Assembly: GCA_022821865.1 (NCBI GenBank)
Contig: JAJECW010000016.1
Coordinates: 1 to 64,000, forward strand
Direction of reading: 5' to 3'
DNA length: 64,000 bases
Source of the DNA: Pseudomonadales bacterium
GTDB lineage: Bacteria; Pseudomonadota; Gammaproteobacteria; Pseudomonadales; Pseudohongiellaceae
Under the pieces are notes generated by a model. That model searched no databases and was not told the DNA's origin. It saw only the letters and a list, made by a program, of their open reading frames with translations. The translations under genes were made by a program, and so were the position numbers. Positions 17,409-29,640 of this stretch are shown one piece after another; within the stretch, counting starts at the first letter, position 1, and every line of letters begins with the position of its first letter.

Positions 17409-17908
17409 GTATCGCCAGTCTCAACCACGGCCGATTCAATCACCACTTCCTCCGCCGGCACATCCCGGTGGCTGCCCATGGCCGTGGTGGCGCAGGCCTT
17501 GATCCTGTTCACCACTTCCATGCCTTCGGTGACCTTGCCAAAGACCGCATAGCCCCAGCCGCTGGGCGATTTGCCGCGGTGGTCGAGAAAACCGTTGTCG
17601 GCGATATTGATGAAAAACTGGGAAGTGGCGGAGTGTGGGTCGGAAGTGCGCGCCATGGCCAGTGTGCCCGTGAGGTTCTTCAAGCCGTTGTCGGCTTCAT
17701 TCCGAATCGGCGCTCCGCCGCGTTTTTCACGCAGCCCCGAAGTCAGCCCGCCACCCTGGATCATGAAGCCGTCGATCACCCGATGGAACAGAGTCCCGTC
17801 ATAAAAACCCCGCTCCACATAATCCTGAAAATTCCGCGCCGACACAGGCGCCTTGTCAAAATCCAGTTCTATGCGGATGAGGCCATGGTTGGTGGTGATC
17901 GTTATCAC
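17405..17908 (-). CDS. ppiB: Peptidyl-prolyl isomerase B (cyclophilin)
   Basis: 167 residues from GTG 17908, which follows GGGGAAT and gives the usual N-terminus (M)ITITTNHG; the longer in-frame reading from 17959 lacks support. Cyclophilin motifs [33 protein letters not shown] and SQFFIN are intact. It has no signal peptide, so it is the cytoplasmic enzyme. It is divergent from glnS and coupled to lpxH. Confidence 0.92.
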   Translation of the reverse strand: MITITTNHGLIRIELDFDKAPVSARNFQDYVERGFYDGTLFHRVIDGFMIQGGGLTSGLREKRGGAPIRNEADNGLKNLTGTLAMARTSDPHSATSQFFINIADNGFLDHRGKSPSGWGYAVFGKVTEGMEVVNRIKACATTAMGSHRDVPAEEVVIESAVVETGDT

Positions 17909-17969
17909 GGAACATTCCCCGCAGTCGGATTCGGGAGTGAAAGCGGCAGATGAAGCCACTCCGGGAAGC

Positions 17970-17984
17970 CCGTTATAATAACGG
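17970..17984. promoter_or_regulatory. Palindromic -10 region between ppiB and glnS
   Basis: CCGTTATAATAACGG is a 7-bp perfect inverted repeat containing TATAAT on the plus strand (17974-17979), 24 bp before the glnS ATG. The plus-strand -35 (17951-17956) is poor. It may serve both divergent genes; this is inference from position. Confidence 0.4.
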
Positions 17985-18003
17985 TTTTACCATTCCATGA
18001 ACA

Positions 18004-19728
18004 ATGCAGAACGAAGCAGAATCTTCCACGCCATCCGGCTTCATCCGCCAGATGATCGCCCGGGACATCGCCTCGGGCAAGCATGGCGGGCGCGTGCATA
18101 CCCGCTTTCCGCCGGAGCCCAATGGCTATCTGCACATTGGCCACGCCAAGTCGATCTGCCTCAATTTTTCACTCGCCGAAGAGTACGGCGGCCTTTGCAA
18201 TCTTCGTTTCGACGATACCAATCCACTCAGGGAGGATCAGGATTTCGTCGACTCCATCAAGGAAAACATCCGCTGGCTCGGCTTTCGCTGGCATGGCGAG
18301 GTGCGCTATTCCTCATCGTATTTCGAGCAGTTGTATGAATTTGCCAGACAATTGATCCGCAAGGACAGGGCCTATGTCTGCGCCCTGAGCCCGGACCAGG
18401 CGCGAGAGTATCGCGGCGCCCTCACCGCACCCGGCGTGGACAGCCCCTGGCGCGAACGCGACCCGGAAGAAAGCCTCGACCTGTTCGCGAGAATGCGGCA
18501 GGGGGAGTTTGCCGACGGCGAACTGTCCCTGCGGGCGAAAATCGACATGGCCGCGCCGAACATGAACCTGCGCGACCCGATTCTGTATCGCATCCGCCAC
18601 GCCGCCCACTACCAGACCGGCGCCGACTGGTGCATGTATCCGACTTACGACTACACTCATTGCATCTCCGACGCCCTGGAGAACATCACCCATTCCCTAT
18701 GCACCCTGGAATTCGAGGACCATCGCCCCCTGTACGACTGGATTCTGCAGCAGATCGACCGCGATTCCCTGCGCGCCGCCAGCGAACTCGGCGATGCGGC
18801 CGCGCCCTGGGTGCCGCCCGAACAGACCGAATTCGCCAAGCTGCGCATCAGCTACACCATGCTGGGCAAGCGGTTCCTGCGGGCGCTGGTGGAAGAGGGC
18901 GGGGTGGCCGGCTGGGACGACCCGCGCATGCCCACGCTCGCCGGCATGCGGCGGCGGGGTTACACGCCCGCGTCCATCCGCAATTTTTGCGAGGCGGTGG
19001 GTGTGGCCCGCAGCGAAAGCCTGGTGGATATCGCCATGCTGGAACACGCGGTGCGGGAAGACCTGGACCGCAATGCCCCCCGGGCCATGTGCGTACTGCG
19101 ACCGCTGAAGGTGGTGCTGCGCAATTTCGACGAAGGCCGCCGGGACATGCTGCCAATCCCCTGCCATCCCAAACGTGGAGAGCTTGGCCGCCGAAAAGTC
19201 CCCCTGGGCCGGGAAATCTGCATCGAAAGGGAGGATTTCGCCGTCGCCCCGCCGCCCGGCTTCAAGCGCCTGGTCGCCGGCGGCGAAGTGCGCCTGCGGG
19301 GTGCTTATGTGATTCGCTGCGAGGAGGTGTTTCGCGATGCCGCCGGGGAAATCACCGAATTGCATTGCAGCGTCGATTTCGACACCCTGGGCAAGCGGCC
19401 GGAAGGACGCAAGGTCAAGGGCGTGATTCACTGGGTCTCTCTCGCCGCGGCGGAAAAAGTCACCCTGCGCCTGTATGACCGCCTGTTTGTAGAGGAAAAT
19501 CCGGCGCCGAAGAATATCGGGGAAGTCATGGCGGGTCTCAATCCGGATTCGCTGGAGCAAATCGAGGGCTGCCTGCTGGAGCCCGCCGCCCTGACCGCGG
19601 AGGCCGGCGATCATTTCCAGTTCGAGCGCGTGGGATACTTCCATCGTGACCGGGAAGCCGAATCCGGCACACCGGTTTTCAATCGCACCATCAGTCTGCG
19701 GGATACCTGGGGACGCGGTTCGGGCTGA
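18004..19728 (+). CDS. glnS: Glutaminyl-tRNA synthetase
   Basis: 574 residues, class I synthetase. The HIGH-type motif is in [18 protein letters not shown] and the KMSKS equivalent is YTMLGKR, before the family block GWDDPRMPT. It charges tRNA-Gln directly, as in other gammaproteobacteria. cysS follows 26 bp later. Start ATG 18004; the upstream ATG at 17997 is out of frame. Confidence 0.96.
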   Translation: MQNEAESSTPSGFIRQMIARDIASGKHGGRVHTRFPPEPNGYLHIGHAKSICLNFSLAEEYGGLCNLRFDDTNPLREDQDFVDSIKENIRWLGFRWHGEVRYSSSYFEQLYEFARQLIRKDRAYVCALSPDQAREYRGALTAPGVDSPWRERDPEESLDLFARMRQGEFADGELSLRAKIDMAAPNMNLRDPILYRIRHAAHYQTGADWCMYPTYDYTHCISDALENITHSLCTLEFEDHRPLYDWILQQIDRDSLRAASELGDAAAPWVPPEQTEFAKLRISYTMLGKRFLRALVEEGGVAGWDDPRMPTLAGMRRRGYTPASIRNFCEAVGVARSESLVDIAMLEHAVREDLDRNAPRAMCVLRPLKVVLRNFDEGRRDMLPIPCHPKRGELGRRKVPLGREICIEREDFAVAPPPGFKRLVAGGEVRLRGAYVIRCEEVFRDAAGEITELHCSVDFDTLGKRPEGRKVKGVIHWVSLAAAEKVTLRLYDRLFVEENPAPKNIGEVMAGLNPDSLEQIEGCLLEPAALTAEAGDHFQFERVGYFHRDREAESGTPVFNRTISLRDTWGRGSG

Positions 19729-19754
19729 AGCTCCCGGGACAAGGAAACAAGGCA

Positions 19755-21152
19755 ATGCTCTCGATCTACAACACCCTCACCCGGCGCAAGGAGAAATTCC
19801 AGCCCATTGAAGCCGGCAAGGTGCGAATCTACGTCTGCGGCATCACCACCTACGATTACTGCCATCTTGGCCACGCCCGTTGCCTGGTGGCCTTTGACGT
19901 CGTGGTGCGCCATCTGCGAGCCCGGGGGTACGAAGTAACCTATGTGCGCAATATCACCGATATCGACGACAAGATTCTTGCCCGGGCGGCGGAAAACGGC
20001 GAACTTTTTTCCGACCTGACCGAGCGCTTCATTGCCGCCATGCGCGAGGACGAGCGCGCCCTGGGCATCCTGCCTCCCGATGCGGAACCCCGGGCGACCG
20101 CGCATATGGACGAAATCATCGCCATGATCGAAACCCTGGTGCATCGGGAATTCGCCTACCGGACGGACACCGGCGACGTGTATTTTTCCGTGTTGCGATT
20201 TCCCGCATACGGCAGGCTTTCGAACAAGAACCTGGACGAGTTGCTCAGCGGCGCCCGGGTGGAGCCCGGCGAACTCAAGCGCGACCCGCGGGATTTCGCC
20301 CTGTGGAAATCCTCACCCGATGAAGATGTGGGCTGGGATTCGCCCTGGGGCTACGGCAGGCCGGGCTGGCATATCGAATGTTCCGCCATGTCCCGCAAGA
20401 CCCTGGGAGGGCATTTCGATATTCACGGCGGCGGCGCCGATCTCGTTTTTCCCCATCACGAGAATGAAATCGCCCAGTCCGTGGCCGCCACCGACCAGCC
20501 ATTCGCCAATGTGTGGATGCACAACGGGCCCCTGCGCATCGATAATGAAAAGATGTCCAAATCCCTGGGCAATTTCTTCACCGTGCGCGAAATCCTTTCC
20601 CGGCACGAGGCCGAGGTTGTGCGGCTGTTTCTGGTTTCCAGCCACTACCGCAGTCCGCTGAACTGGTCGGAGCAGGCCATGGACCGATCCGCCAGCGCGC
20701 TGCGGCGCCTGTATACCGCGCTCCAGGGTCTCGATTTGCCGGCGGCGAGAATGCGGGTCAACAGCGCTCACGAGCGTGTCTTCAATGCCGCCATGAATGA
20801 TGATTTCAATACCCCGGTGGCGATTCGCACGCTGTTCGATCTCGCTCGGGAAATCAACCGGACCAAGGAGGAAAACCTGCCCGCGGCGGCCGAACTCGGG
20901 CGTCTGCTCGTGCGGCTCGGCGATGTGCTCGGCATACTCCAGGCTGAACCGGAAGCCTGGCTGCGCGGCGCCGATTCGGAACAACTCGACACCGCCCGCA
21001 TCGAATCCCTGGTGGCCGCCAGAAACCGCGCCCGGGCCGAAAGGAACTGGCCCGAAGCCGACCGCATCCGCGACCAGCTCAGCGCCATGAATATCGTCGT
21101 GGAAGACGGCGCGGGCGGGAGCATCTGGCGCGTCGAGAAAGCGACTTCCTGA
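19755..21152 (+). CDS. cysS: Cysteinyl-tRNA synthetase
   Basis: 465 residues. The class I signatures are [10 protein letters not shown] and KMSKSLGNF; zinc ligands are expected in [15 protein letters not shown] and the HHENE block. It charges tRNA-Cys. It lies downstream of glnS on the same strand. Confidence 0.97.
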   Translation: MLSIYNTLTRRKEKFQPIEAGKVRIYVCGITTYDYCHLGHARCLVAFDVVVRHLRARGYEVTYVRNITDIDDKILARAAENGELFSDLTERFIAAMREDERALGILPPDAEPRATAHMDEIIAMIETLVHREFAYRTDTGDVYFSVLRFPAYGRLSNKNLDELLSGARVEPGELKRDPRDFALWKSSPDEDVGWDSPWGYGRPGWHIECSAMSRKTLGGHFDIHGGGADLVFPHHENEIAQSVAATDQPFANVWMHNGPLRIDNEKMSKSLGNFFTVREILSRHEAEVVRLFLVSSHYRSPLNWSEQAMDRSASALRRLYTALQGLDLPAARMRVNSAHERVFNAAMNDDFNTPVAIRTLFDLAREINRTKEENLPAAAELGRLLVRLGDVLGILQAEPEAWLRGADSEQLDTARIESLVAARNRARAERNWPEADRIRDQLSAMNIVVEDGAGGSIWRVEKATS

Positions 21153-21174
21153 GCCTGGAAAGCAATGTCGGGAT

Positions 21175-21984
21175 TTACCTGTAAGGCTCCGGAATGAAGC
21201 GTTGTCCGGATACCGGCGGGCGCGGATGGTGGTCGCTTTCCCCGCGGGGAGGCAGTGCCGGAGTTTCCGGCGTCAGGTCCCGGTAGGGAATCAGGCCCAG
21301 CAAGTGGTGGATGCAGTTCAGCCTGGCGGTCTCCTTTCTTTCGGCATTGACCACATGCCAGGGCGCTTCCTCGATATCGCAGTGGGCGAACATTTCGTCC
21401 TTGGCCCGTGAATAATCGTCCCAGCGTTGCCGCGCCTCAAGGTCGATGGGGGAAAGTTTCCAGCGCTTGTGCGGATTGCGGACCCGGGAACGGAAGCGCC
21501 GTTCCTGCTCGGCTTCCGAAATCGAGAACCAGTACTTGATCAGGATAATCCCGGACCGCACGAGCATGCGCTCGAATATCGGGCATTCCCGCAGAAAACT
21601 GCGGTACTGCGCCTCGCTGCAAAAGCCCATCACATGCTCCACGCCGGCGCGGTTGTACCAGCTCCGATCCATGAGCACCATTTCACCGGCGGCGGGCAAG
21701 TGGTACACATAGCGCTGAAAATACCACTGGGTGCTTTCCCGGGGATTTGGCGCGGGCAGGGCCACCACGCGGCATATTCTGGGGTTCAGATATTCGGTGA
21801 TCCGCTGGATGACGCCGCCCTTGCCGGCGGCGTCGCGGCCTTCAAAAACAATCACGACTTTCAGGCCTTTGTGCTTGATCCAGGCCTGCAGTTTCACCAG
21901 CTCGACCTGCATGCGAAACAGTTCGGCGCGGTAGGTCCTGTGGTTCACAGGCCCTGATTTCTTCTGCTTGCTGGACTTGCTCAT
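21175..21984 (-). CDS. ppk2: Polyphosphate kinase 2 (PPK2) family protein
   Basis: 269 residues, single PPK2 domain: Walker A-like EGRDAAGKGGVIQR, the conserved NPRESTQWYFQRY stretch, and Walker B-like MDRSWYNRAGVE. PPK2 enzymes move phosphate between polyphosphate and nucleotides; length and the single domain fit class I, which usually makes ATP or GTP. The C-terminal 30 residues are Pro-rich and poorly conserved. It converges with cysS. Confidence 0.9.
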   Translation of the reverse strand: MSKSSKQKKSGPVNHRTYRAELFRMQVELVKLQAWIKHKGLKVVIVFEGRDAAGKGGVIQRITEYLNPRICRVVALPAPNPRESTQWYFQRYVYHLPAAGEMVLMDRSWYNRAGVEHVMGFCSEAQYRSFLRECPIFERMLVRSGIILIKYWFSISEAEQERRFRSRVRNPHKRWKLSPIDLEARQRWDDYSRAKDEMFAHCDIEEAPWHVVNAERKETARLNCIHHLLGLIPYRDLTPETPALPPRGESDHHPRPPVSGQRFIPEPYR

Positions 21985-21997
21985 GATTCTTTCCGTA

Positions 21998-22042
21998 GGA
22001 GCCCGCGCCGCAGGAATTCACGGCTGCAAATCCGCTCTCATC
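21998..22042. repeat. Family 2 repeat, half copy
   Basis: GGAGCCCGCGCCGCAGGAAT followed by TCACGGCTGCAAATCCGCTC equals one half of the element at 14202-14267 and the left side of the element at 30874-31040. The matching second arm is missing. It lies between aat and ppk2. Confidence 0.75.
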
Positions 22043-22053
22043 CGCGCCCCTGG

Positions 22054-22755
22054 TTATTCGGTTCCGCTTTCGGCAAGGCTGAATTCCCAGCGGGACGGCG
22101 GCGTCTGGCGCGCCAGACGCTCCACCCGGCAGAGAAATTCGGCCCGGAGCATTTCCCGGGCGCCCAGGGAGATCATGTGGTCGGTAACCTCCTGGCAATC
22201 GATCAACTCGAACTCCCACTCGCGCAATTGTCGCACAAGCTTCTCCAGCGCGAGTTTGGAGGCGTTGCTTGCCAGACTGAACATGGACTCGCCAAAAAAC
22301 ATCCTGCCGATACCGACACCGTACAGGCCGCCAACCAGGCTGTCATCTTCCCAGACTTCCACCGAATGGGCGTGGCCCAGGGCGTGCAGCCGGCAATAGG
22401 CCACATACATGTCGTCGGTGATCCATGTGCCGGGCCATCTGATCCCGGCGCAATTGCCGATCACTTCGGCAAAGGCCTGGTTCATGGTAATGCGGTAGCG
22501 CTGTCCGCGAATCAGCTTGCGCAGGGAACGCGATACCCGCAGGTCCCCGAGCCGTAGCACCATGCGTGGGTCGGGCGAGTACCAGTGTATCGCCATGCCT
22601 TCGCTGTACCAGGGGAAAATTCCCCGGCGGTAGGCGTTGAGCAGCCGCTCGGGGCGCAGGTCGCCGCCCACGGCAAGCAGGCCATTATGCCCGGCTTCGG
22701 CCTTGCAGGCGGGAGGAAAGGACAGATCCGCGTGATGCAGGCGATACACAGGCAC
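22054..22755 (-). CDS. aat: Leucyl/phenylalanyl-tRNA--protein transferase
   Basis: 233 residues from GTG 22755, 10 bp after the trxB stop; the alternative start at 22812 would overlap trxB. Family blocks GLLAVGGDL, AYRRGIFPWY, WYSPDPRMVL and MFFGESMFS are clear. The enzyme adds Leu or Phe to N-terminal Arg/Lys for N-end-rule degradation by ClpAP. It forms an operon with trxB. Confidence 0.93.
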   Translation of the reverse strand: MPVYRLHHADLSFPPACKAEAGHNGLLAVGGDLRPERLLNAYRRGIFPWYSEGMAIHWYSPDPRMVLRLGDLRVSRSLRKLIRGQRYRITMNQAFAEVIGNCAGIRWPGTWITDDMYVAYCRLHALGHAHSVEVWEDDSLVGGLYGVGIGRMFFGESMFSLASNASKLALEKLVRQLREWEFELIDCQEVTDHMISLGAREMLRAEFLCRVERLARQTPPSRWEFSLAESGTE

Positions 22756-22765
22756 GGGAGAAGAC

Positions 22766-23725
<960 letters not shown>

Positions 23726-23858
23726 TTAACGCGGCGGGCGCTATTATGCTGGTTTTTGCTTTTGCAATCCTCATCTGCGGCGGCATTTTGACGATAAACG
23801 GGTAAGGATTCCCGAAATCGATTCGGGGGTTGCCGCTTGCCTGAATTAAGGCAGCAGG

Positions 23859-23889
23859 TTGACATTATCTTGTAATACATTGAATTATT
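23859..23889 (+). promoter_or_regulatory. Possible sigma-70 promoter of ftsK
   Basis: TTGACA at 23859-23864 is a perfect -35 hexamer. AT-rich sequence 17-19 nt downstream (GAATTATT, 23882-23889) could hold a weak -10. It lies about 50-75 bp before the ftsK ATG in an AT-rich part of the trxB-ftsK gap. Confidence 0.35.
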
Positions 23890-23937
23890 GAGGGGTTTCG
23901 GGAAATTGCTCAACTTCAGACAACGGGCGCCAATGGA

Positions 23938-26265
23938 ATGAGTGGAGAAGCCGAGAGCAATATCGCCATGCCGCGCATGTTGCGGGACGGTTTGCTCGTG
24001 CTCAATTTTCTCGCCGCGGTATTTCTGCTGGTGGCGCTGCTGAGCTACTCTCCGGGGGATCCGGGATTCAGCAGTTCCGGCGCGGGCGGCGAGCTCGCCA
24101 ATGTCGCCGGCCCCGCGGGCGCCTGGCTCGCGGATGTGCTGTATCTGACCCTGGGCTATCTGGCCTATGTGGCGCCTGCCTGGATGCTGTACTACTGTTA
24201 CGCCGCCATCGCCGGCCGGGAGGGCGGGCGCGGCCTACTGATATTGCGCGTTGCGGGGCTGTTGCTGGTGCTGGTAGCCTGTGCCAGCCTGACGAGCCTG
24301 CATTTCGACTCCGCGGGCCCGCTCAGCCACGGTCCGGGCGGGGTGATCGGTGAACAGCTTGCCGGGCTGAGCGAGCCGGTCCTGGCGCGATTCGGCAGCA
24401 GCCTGCTGTTTCTGGGATTGCTGTTGATTGGCTTGACGCTTTCCTTCAGTATTTTCTGGGCGAGCGCCGTGCTGCGGGGCTATCGCTGGATGCTGGGCAT
24501 ACTGGGCTGGTTTCCGACGTTGCTTCGCCGCCAGGCGGAGCGCAAATGCAGTGAGCCGATGGCGGAGAGGTCCCACGGGACGGCGAGGGCGGCGCCGCCA
24601 AAAAAGCGTGGGACACCCGGCATTGCCAAGGCATCGCGCGGGACCGGGGAGAAGAACCAGCGAATTACTCCCGTCATGCCGGCAAGCATGGACAAGACAT
24701 CGACCCGCTCCGCCGGCAATTCAGCCGGCGCTGCCGACAGGAAAACCCGGGGCAGACCCGCCGGTAACAAGCTGCCTTCCATCAAACTGCTCGATCCCGG
24801 CTCGCCGGGAGAACATGGCGGCCAGTCCCGGGAAGCGCTCAAGGACATGTCCGCCCAACTGGTGGAGAAACTCCAGGACTTCGGCATCGAGGTGGAAGTC
24901 ACCGCCATCAAGCCGGGGCCGGTCATTACCCGTTTTGAAGTGCAGCCCGCGGCGGGAGTCAAGGGCAACCGGATTACCGGCCTGGTGCGGGACCTGGCCC
25001 GTTCCCTGGCGGTGGCCTCGGTGCGGGTGGTGGAGCATATCCCCGGTCGCGATGTGATCGGTATCGAAATTCCCAATGAAAACCGGGAACTGATCCGGCT
25101 CAGCCAGGTGCTGGAAAGCACCGAGTTCGTCCGGGCGGACGCCCGGCTTAGCCTTGCCCTTGGTCATGACATTCTCGGCAAGCCGATCATTGTCGATCTG
25201 GGCAGGATGCCCCATCTGCTGGTGGCGGGCACCACGGGCTCGGGCAAGTCCGTGGGCATCAACGCCATGATCCTGAGCCTGCTGTTCAAGTCATCTCCGG
25301 AGCAGGTGCGGTTGATCATGATCGACCCCAAGATGCTGGAACTGTCGGTGTATGAGGGAATTCCCCATTTGCTCACGCCAGTGATCACCGACATGAAGGA
25401 TGCGGCCAATGGCCTGCGCTGGTGTGTATCGGAAATGGATCGCCGCTATGCCTTGCTGTCGGCCCTTGGCGTGAGAAACCTCGCGGGATTCAACAAGAAA
25501 GTCGCCGCGGCGCGCCGGGAAGGCAAGCCGCTGTTCGACCCCACCTGGCAGCCGGATCCGGCGCTGCTTGCCCTGGAACAGAAAGCCCCCGAACTTGAGC
25601 CCTTGCCCAGTATCGTTGTCATTGTGGATGAGCTCGCCGACATGATGATGGTGGTGGGCAAGAAGGTGGAGGAACTGGTCGCCCGCATCGCCCAGAAAGC
25701 CAGGGCCGCTGGCATCCACCTGATTCTCGCTACCCAGCGACCTTCGGTGGATGTCTTGACGGGCCTGATCAAGGCCAATATTCCCACCCGGCTCTCCTTC
25801 ATGGTGCAGTCCAAGGTGGATTCCCGCACGATTCTCGGCGAAGGCGGCGCTGAACAGTTGCTCGGCAACGGCGACATGCTTTTCCTGCCTCCCGGCGGCG
25901 GCGTCGCCACCCGGGTTCACGGCGCCTTTGTCAGCGACGAGGAAGTACACCGCGTGGTGGCGGACTGGAAACGGCGGGGGACGCCGGAATACATCGACGC
26001 GGTTACCGTGGACCGCAACCACCGGGATTTCCAGCCCGAAGCCGATGCGGGCGAGGGCGGCGAAGTCGACGAGTTGTACGATCAGGCGGTGCATTTCGTC
26101 ACCGAATCGCGCAAGGCCTCGATTTCAGCTGTCCAGCGCAAGCTGCGCATCGGCTACAATCGCGCGGCGCGAATGATTGAAACCATGGAACAGCAGGGAG
26201 TAGTATCCGCCATAAACAGCAATGGCGGCAGGGATGTGCTTGCGCAGCCCGCTCCCGGCGACTGA
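23938..26265 (+). CDS. ftsK: DNA translocase FtsK
   Basis: 775 residues. Four or five N-terminal transmembrane segments (to residue about 185) anchor it at the septum; a basic, low-complexity linker follows (about 185-285), short compared with E. coli FtsK. The motor domain has Walker [13 protein letters not shown] near residue 430 and Walker [14 protein letters not shown]. The C-terminal winged-helix gamma domain ([20 protein letters not shown]) reads KOPS sites and activates XerCD. lolA follows 10 bp later. Confidence 0.96.
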   Translation: MSGEAESNIAMPRMLRDGLLVLNFLAAVFLLVALLSYSPGDPGFSSSGAGGELANVAGPAGAWLADVLYLTLGYLAYVAPAWMLYYCYAAIAGREGGRGLLILRVAGLLLVLVACASLTSLHFDSAGPLSHGPGGVIGEQLAGLSEPVLARFGSSLLFLGLLLIGLTLSFSIFWASAVLRGYRWMLGILGWFPTLLRRQAERKCSEPMAERSHGTARAAPPKKRGTPGIAKASRGTGEKNQRITPVMPASMDKTSTRSAGNSAGAADRKTRGRPAGNKLPSIKLLDPGSPGEHGGQSREALKDMSAQLVEKLQDFGIEVEVTAIKPGPVITRFEVQPAAGVKGNRITGLVRDLARSLAVASVRVVEHIPGRDVIGIEIPNENRELIRLSQVLESTEFVRADARLSLALGHDILGKPIIVDLGRMPHLLVAGTTGSGKSVGINAMILSLLFKSSPEQVRLIMIDPKMLELSVYEGIPHLLTPVITDMKDAANGLRWCVSEMDRRYALLSALGVRNLAGFNKKVAAARREGKPLFDPTWQPDPALLALEQKAPELEPLPSIVVIVDELADMMMVVGKKVEELVARIAQKARAAGIHLILATQRPSVDVLTGLIKANIPTRLSFMVQSKVDSRTILGEGGAEQLLGNGDMLFLPPGGGVATRVHGAFVSDEEVHRVVADWKRRGTPEYIDAVTVDRNHRDFQPEADAGEGGEVDELYDQAVHFVTESRKASISAVQRKLRIGYNRAARMIETMEQQGVVSAINSNGGRDVLAQPAPGD

Positions 26266-26275
26266 ACGGATTGCC

Positions 26276-26923
26276 ATGATTTCCACAGTTTCACGGCTGG
26301 CCTGGCTTGCCGCGGCGGCCCTGCTGCTGCGGGCCGGCGCGGTACAGGCGCAGCAGGACGCCATCGCCAGACTCGACGACCTGCTTGGCGGCATGACAAC
26401 CCTGACGGCGGATGTAACCCAATTGATCGTCGAGCGCGGCGGCGGCTTGCTTGAGGAAAGCAGGATTCTCATGCGCCTGCGCAGGCCGGGTGGCTTTTAT
26501 TGGGAAACCATCGAACCATTTTCCGAATTGATCGTCACCGACGGCGAGACCCTGTGGAATTACCAGCCGGATCTGGAACAGGTGGTGATTGAAGACTGGG
26601 ATCCGAACCGGGCGGAACTCGCGGCGCAATTGCTCAATGGCGAAACCGGCGGGCTGGCGGAGGAGTATCGGCCAAGTCTGGTTTCGGCGCCGGATATGCT
26701 GCGATTCGAGCTGTCGCCCCTGGCCCCGGACAGCCCCTATGACCTGATTGGCATTGAATTCGTCGAGAACACACTCCAACTCATTCGCCTCAACAATCGC
26801 AATGGCCAGCAGACCGTGTGGCGCTTTACCAATCTGCGGCAGAATGCCCCCCTGGAAGATGCGCTGTTTCGTTTTACTCCGCCGCCGGATATCGAGATTG
26901 TCGACAGCCGTTCCGCCAACTGA
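26276..26923 (+). CDS. lolA: Outer-membrane lipoprotein carrier LolA
   Basis: 215 residues from ATG 26276 with a signal peptide (LAWLAAAALLLRAGAVQAQQ). The LolA pattern is seen in the early block LTADVTQL, RRPGGFYWETIEPF and DGETLWNYQPDLEQV. It shuttles lipoproteins from LolCDE to LolB across the periplasm. Position between ftsK and serS is the usual gammaproteobacterial one. Confidence 0.92.
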   Translation: MISTVSRLAWLAAAALLLRAGAVQAQQDAIARLDDLLGGMTTLTADVTQLIVERGGGLLEESRILMRLRRPGGFYWETIEPFSELIVTDGETLWNYQPDLEQVVIEDWDPNRAELAAQLLNGETGGLAEEYRPSLVSAPDMLRFELSPLAPDSPYDLIGIEFVENTLQLIRLNNRNGQQTVWRFTNLRQNAPLEDALFRFTPPPDIEIVDSRSAN

Positions 26924-26941
26924 TTCGCAGGAGAAAACCCC

Positions 26942-28231
26942 ATGCTCGATCCCAGGAGGATCCGGTCCGAGCCCGAATTGCTGGCCGGCAAGCTGGAAAA
27001 AAGAAACTTCCGGCTCGATGTGGCCTGGCTAGGCAAACTCGACGCCAGGCGCAAGGAGATTCAGCTTGCCGCGGAAGCCCTGCGCAATGAGCGCAACGTG
27101 CGCTCCCGGGAAATCGGCAAGGCCAGGCGCGAGGGCCGGGATGCGACCGGGATTCTCGAATCCGTGTCCGACATCAAGTCCCGGCTCGAACGGGCGGAGG
27201 AGGAACTGCGATCCCTGCAGGAAGAACTGCGGGGCTATCTGCTCGGCGTGCCCAATATTCCCGCGGATGAAGTCCCCCCGGGCAATGATGACTCGGCGAA
27301 CCGTCTGGTATTGCAATGGGGCAGCCCCCGGGAATTTGATTTTCCGCCCCGGGACCACGTGATTATCGGTTCCGGACTTTCATCCGGTACGGGGGAAGCG
27401 CTTGATTTTGTCGCCGCCAGCCGCATGACCGGCGCCCGTTTCGTGGTGATGCAGGGCGCTCTTGCCCGGCTCCACCGCGCGCTGGGCCAGTTCATGCTCG
27501 ACCTGCATTCCGGACGGCATGGCTATAGCGAAATCAATGTTCCCTTTCTGGTCAATGCCGATTCCCTCACCGGTACCGGACAGCTTCCCAAATTCGCCGA
27601 TGACCTGTTTCACCTGCGGGGCAAACAGGATTGGTATCTGATTCCCACCGCCGAGGTGCCGGTGAGCAACATGGCGCGGGAACAAATCCTCGATGCCGCC
27701 GCCCTGCCGGCGCGCTGGGTCTGTCACAGCCCCTGTTTCCGCCAGGAAGCGGGGGGTTATGGCATCGATACCCGGGGCATGATCCGCCAGCACCAGTTCG
27801 AAAAGGTGGAGCTCGTGCAAATCGTGCGGCCGGAAGATTCACGGCAGGCGCTGGAGGAATTGACGGGCCACGCCGAAGCCGTATTGCAAGCCCTGGAGCT
27901 GCCCTACCGCAAGGTGGCGCTTTGCGGCGGCGACCTCGGTTTCAGCGCCAGTTTCACTTATGACCTGGAAGTCTGGATTCCTTCCCAGCAGTGTTATCGG
28001 GAAATCTCCTCCTGCAGCAATTTTGGCGATTTCCAGGCGCGCCGCATGCAGGCCAGATGGCGCAATCCGGCAGCAGACAAACCTGAATTCGTGCATACCC
28101 TGAACGGTTCCGGCCTGGCCATTGGCAGATCCCTGGTGGCGGTGCTGGAAAACTGCCAGGACGCCGATGGCGGAGTCATGGTGCCGGAAGTGCTGCGTCC
28201 TTACATGAATGGCGTCGAGAGGCTCGAATAG
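26942..28231 (+). CDS. serS: Seryl-tRNA synthetase
   Basis: 429 residues, class II synthetase. The N-terminal helical arm ([20 protein letters not shown]) binds the tRNA; motif 2 ([20 protein letters not shown]) and motif 3 (NGSGLAIGR) are present. Its TAG overlaps the GTG of cysG by one base. Confidence 0.96.
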   Translation: MLDPRRIRSEPELLAGKLEKRNFRLDVAWLGKLDARRKEIQLAAEALRNERNVRSREIGKARREGRDATGILESVSDIKSRLERAEEELRSLQEELRGYLLGVPNIPADEVPPGNDDSANRLVLQWGSPREFDFPPRDHVIIGSGLSSGTGEALDFVAASRMTGARFVVMQGALARLHRALGQFMLDLHSGRHGYSEINVPFLVNADSLTGTGQLPKFADDLFHLRGKQDWYLIPTAEVPVSNMAREQILDAAALPARWVCHSPCFRQEAGGYGIDTRGMIRQHQFEKVELVQIVRPEDSRQALEELTGHAEAVLQALELPYRKVALCGGDLGFSASFTYDLEVWIPSQQCYREISSCSNFGDFQARRMQARWRNPAADKPEFVHTLNGSGLAIGRSLVAVLENCQDADGGVMVPEVLRPYMNGVERLE

Positions 28232-29640
28232 TGGAAGCGCTGCCGGTATTTCTGAACGTCCGCGGCGTCAGATGTCTGGTGGTGGGAGGAGGGGAAGTCG
28301 CCCTGCGCAAGGCGCGGCTGCTGGCCCGGGCAGGGGCCGGCTTGCAGGTGGTCGCGCCGGAAATCAGCGAGCCCCTGAAAAAGTTGACCCGAACTCGCAA
28401 TGGGGTTTGCGAGCAGCGATCGGTGGTTGCGGAAGATGTGGCCGGAGCGAGGCTCGTCATCGCCGCCACGAATGATCCGACGGTCAACGAAAATGTCAGC
28501 CGGTGGGCCCGGCAACGGGGAATTCCCGTCAATGTGGTGGATCAACCCGCGCTCTGTTCCTTTTTCATGCCCGCAATCGTTGATCGCTCGCCCATCGTGG
28601 TCGCCATTTCCAGTTCGGGCGCCTCTCCGGTGCTGACCCGCAACATCAAGGAATTCAACGAAGTCATGCTGCCGGCGCGAATCGACCGGCTGGCGCGGCT
28701 GCTGGGTTCGAAGCGTGGAAGGGTCAAGCGGCGAATTGCCGATATTGCCGGGCGGGCGGCATTTTGGGAAAGCGTGCTCGACAGCGGGATTCCGGAACTC
28801 GTCTACGCCGGCAGGGAAACGGAGGCCGCCGGGGAATTCGACCACATGCTGGAAGAGGCGAGGCCGCCACGGGGTGAAGTCTGGCTTGTGGGCGCCGGCC
28901 CAGGCGACCCGGACCTGCTCAGCCTGCGGGCATTGCGGCTCATGTATCGCGCCGATGTGGTGCTGTACGACCGGCTGGTGAGCGCGGAAATCCTTGCCCG
29001 GGTCCGGCCCGACGCGGAAATGATCCATGTGGGCAAGGGGCCGGAAATGCACTCGGTGGATCAGTACGCCATCAATGATTTGCTGCTGCGGCACGCCGGC
29101 AAGGGACGCAAGGTGATGCGGCTCAAGGGCGGTGACCCTTTCCTCTTCGGCCGCGGCGGCGAAGAACTCATTACCCTCGCCGAGGCCGGGATCAATTTCC
29201 AGATCGTGCCGGGAATCACCGCGGCCTCCGGCTGCGCCGCCTATGCCGGCATCCCCCTGACCCACCGTGATCACGCGCATTCGGTGGAGTTTCTCACCGG
29301 GCATCTCAAGGACGGCGGTCTCGATCTCGACTGGCCCGCCCTCATCCGCCACAAACATACCCTGGTCTTTTACATGGGCCTGAAAAGCCTGCCGGTGGTC
29401 TGTGAACAGTTGCGGTGCCACGGCATGGCCGGAACCATGCCGGCGGCGGTGATTGCAAGCGGGACCACCGCCAGACAACAGCTTGTCGCCGGAACCCTGG
29501 CAAGCCTGCCGGGGCTTGTGGAAAAGGGGGAAATCAAGCCTCCCGCGATCATCATTGTGGGCGAAGTGGTCAGGCTTCGCGGGAAGCTTGAATGGTTTCA
29601 GTCATCGGAACCCGGCGAACTCAGCCGCCGTAGAAACTGA
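28231..29640 (+). CDS. cysG: Siroheme synthase CysG
   Basis: 469 residues. The N-terminal half (VVGGGEVALRKARLL; SSSGASPVLTR) is the precorrin-2 dehydrogenase/ferrochelatase; the C-terminal half (LVGAGPGDPDLLSLRALRL, KGGDPFLFGRGGEE) is the SAM-dependent uroporphyrinogen III methyltransferase. It makes siroheme for sulfite or nitrite reductase. It starts at GTG 28231 overlapping the serS stop. The 3' end overlaps the convergent RTX gene by 20 bp. Confidence 0.95.
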   Translation: MEALPVFLNVRGVRCLVVGGGEVALRKARLLARAGAGLQVVAPEISEPLKKLTRTRNGVCEQRSVVAEDVAGARLVIAATNDPTVNENVSRWARQRGIPVNVVDQPALCSFFMPAIVDRSPIVVAISSSGASPVLTRNIKEFNEVMLPARIDRLARLLGSKRGRVKRRIADIAGRAAFWESVLDSGIPELVYAGRETEAAGEFDHMLEEARPPRGEVWLVGAGPGDPDLLSLRALRLMYRADVVLYDRLVSAEILARVRPDAEMIHVGKGPEMHSVDQYAINDLLLRHAGKGRKVMRLKGGDPFLFGRGGEELITLAEAGINFQIVPGITAASGCAAYAGIPLTHRDHAHSVEFLTGHLKDGGLDLDWPALIRHKHTLVFYMGLKSLPVVCEQLRCHGMAGTMPAAVIASGTTARQQLVAGTLASLPGLVEKGEIKPPAIIIVGEVVRLRGKLEWFQSSEPGELSRRRN

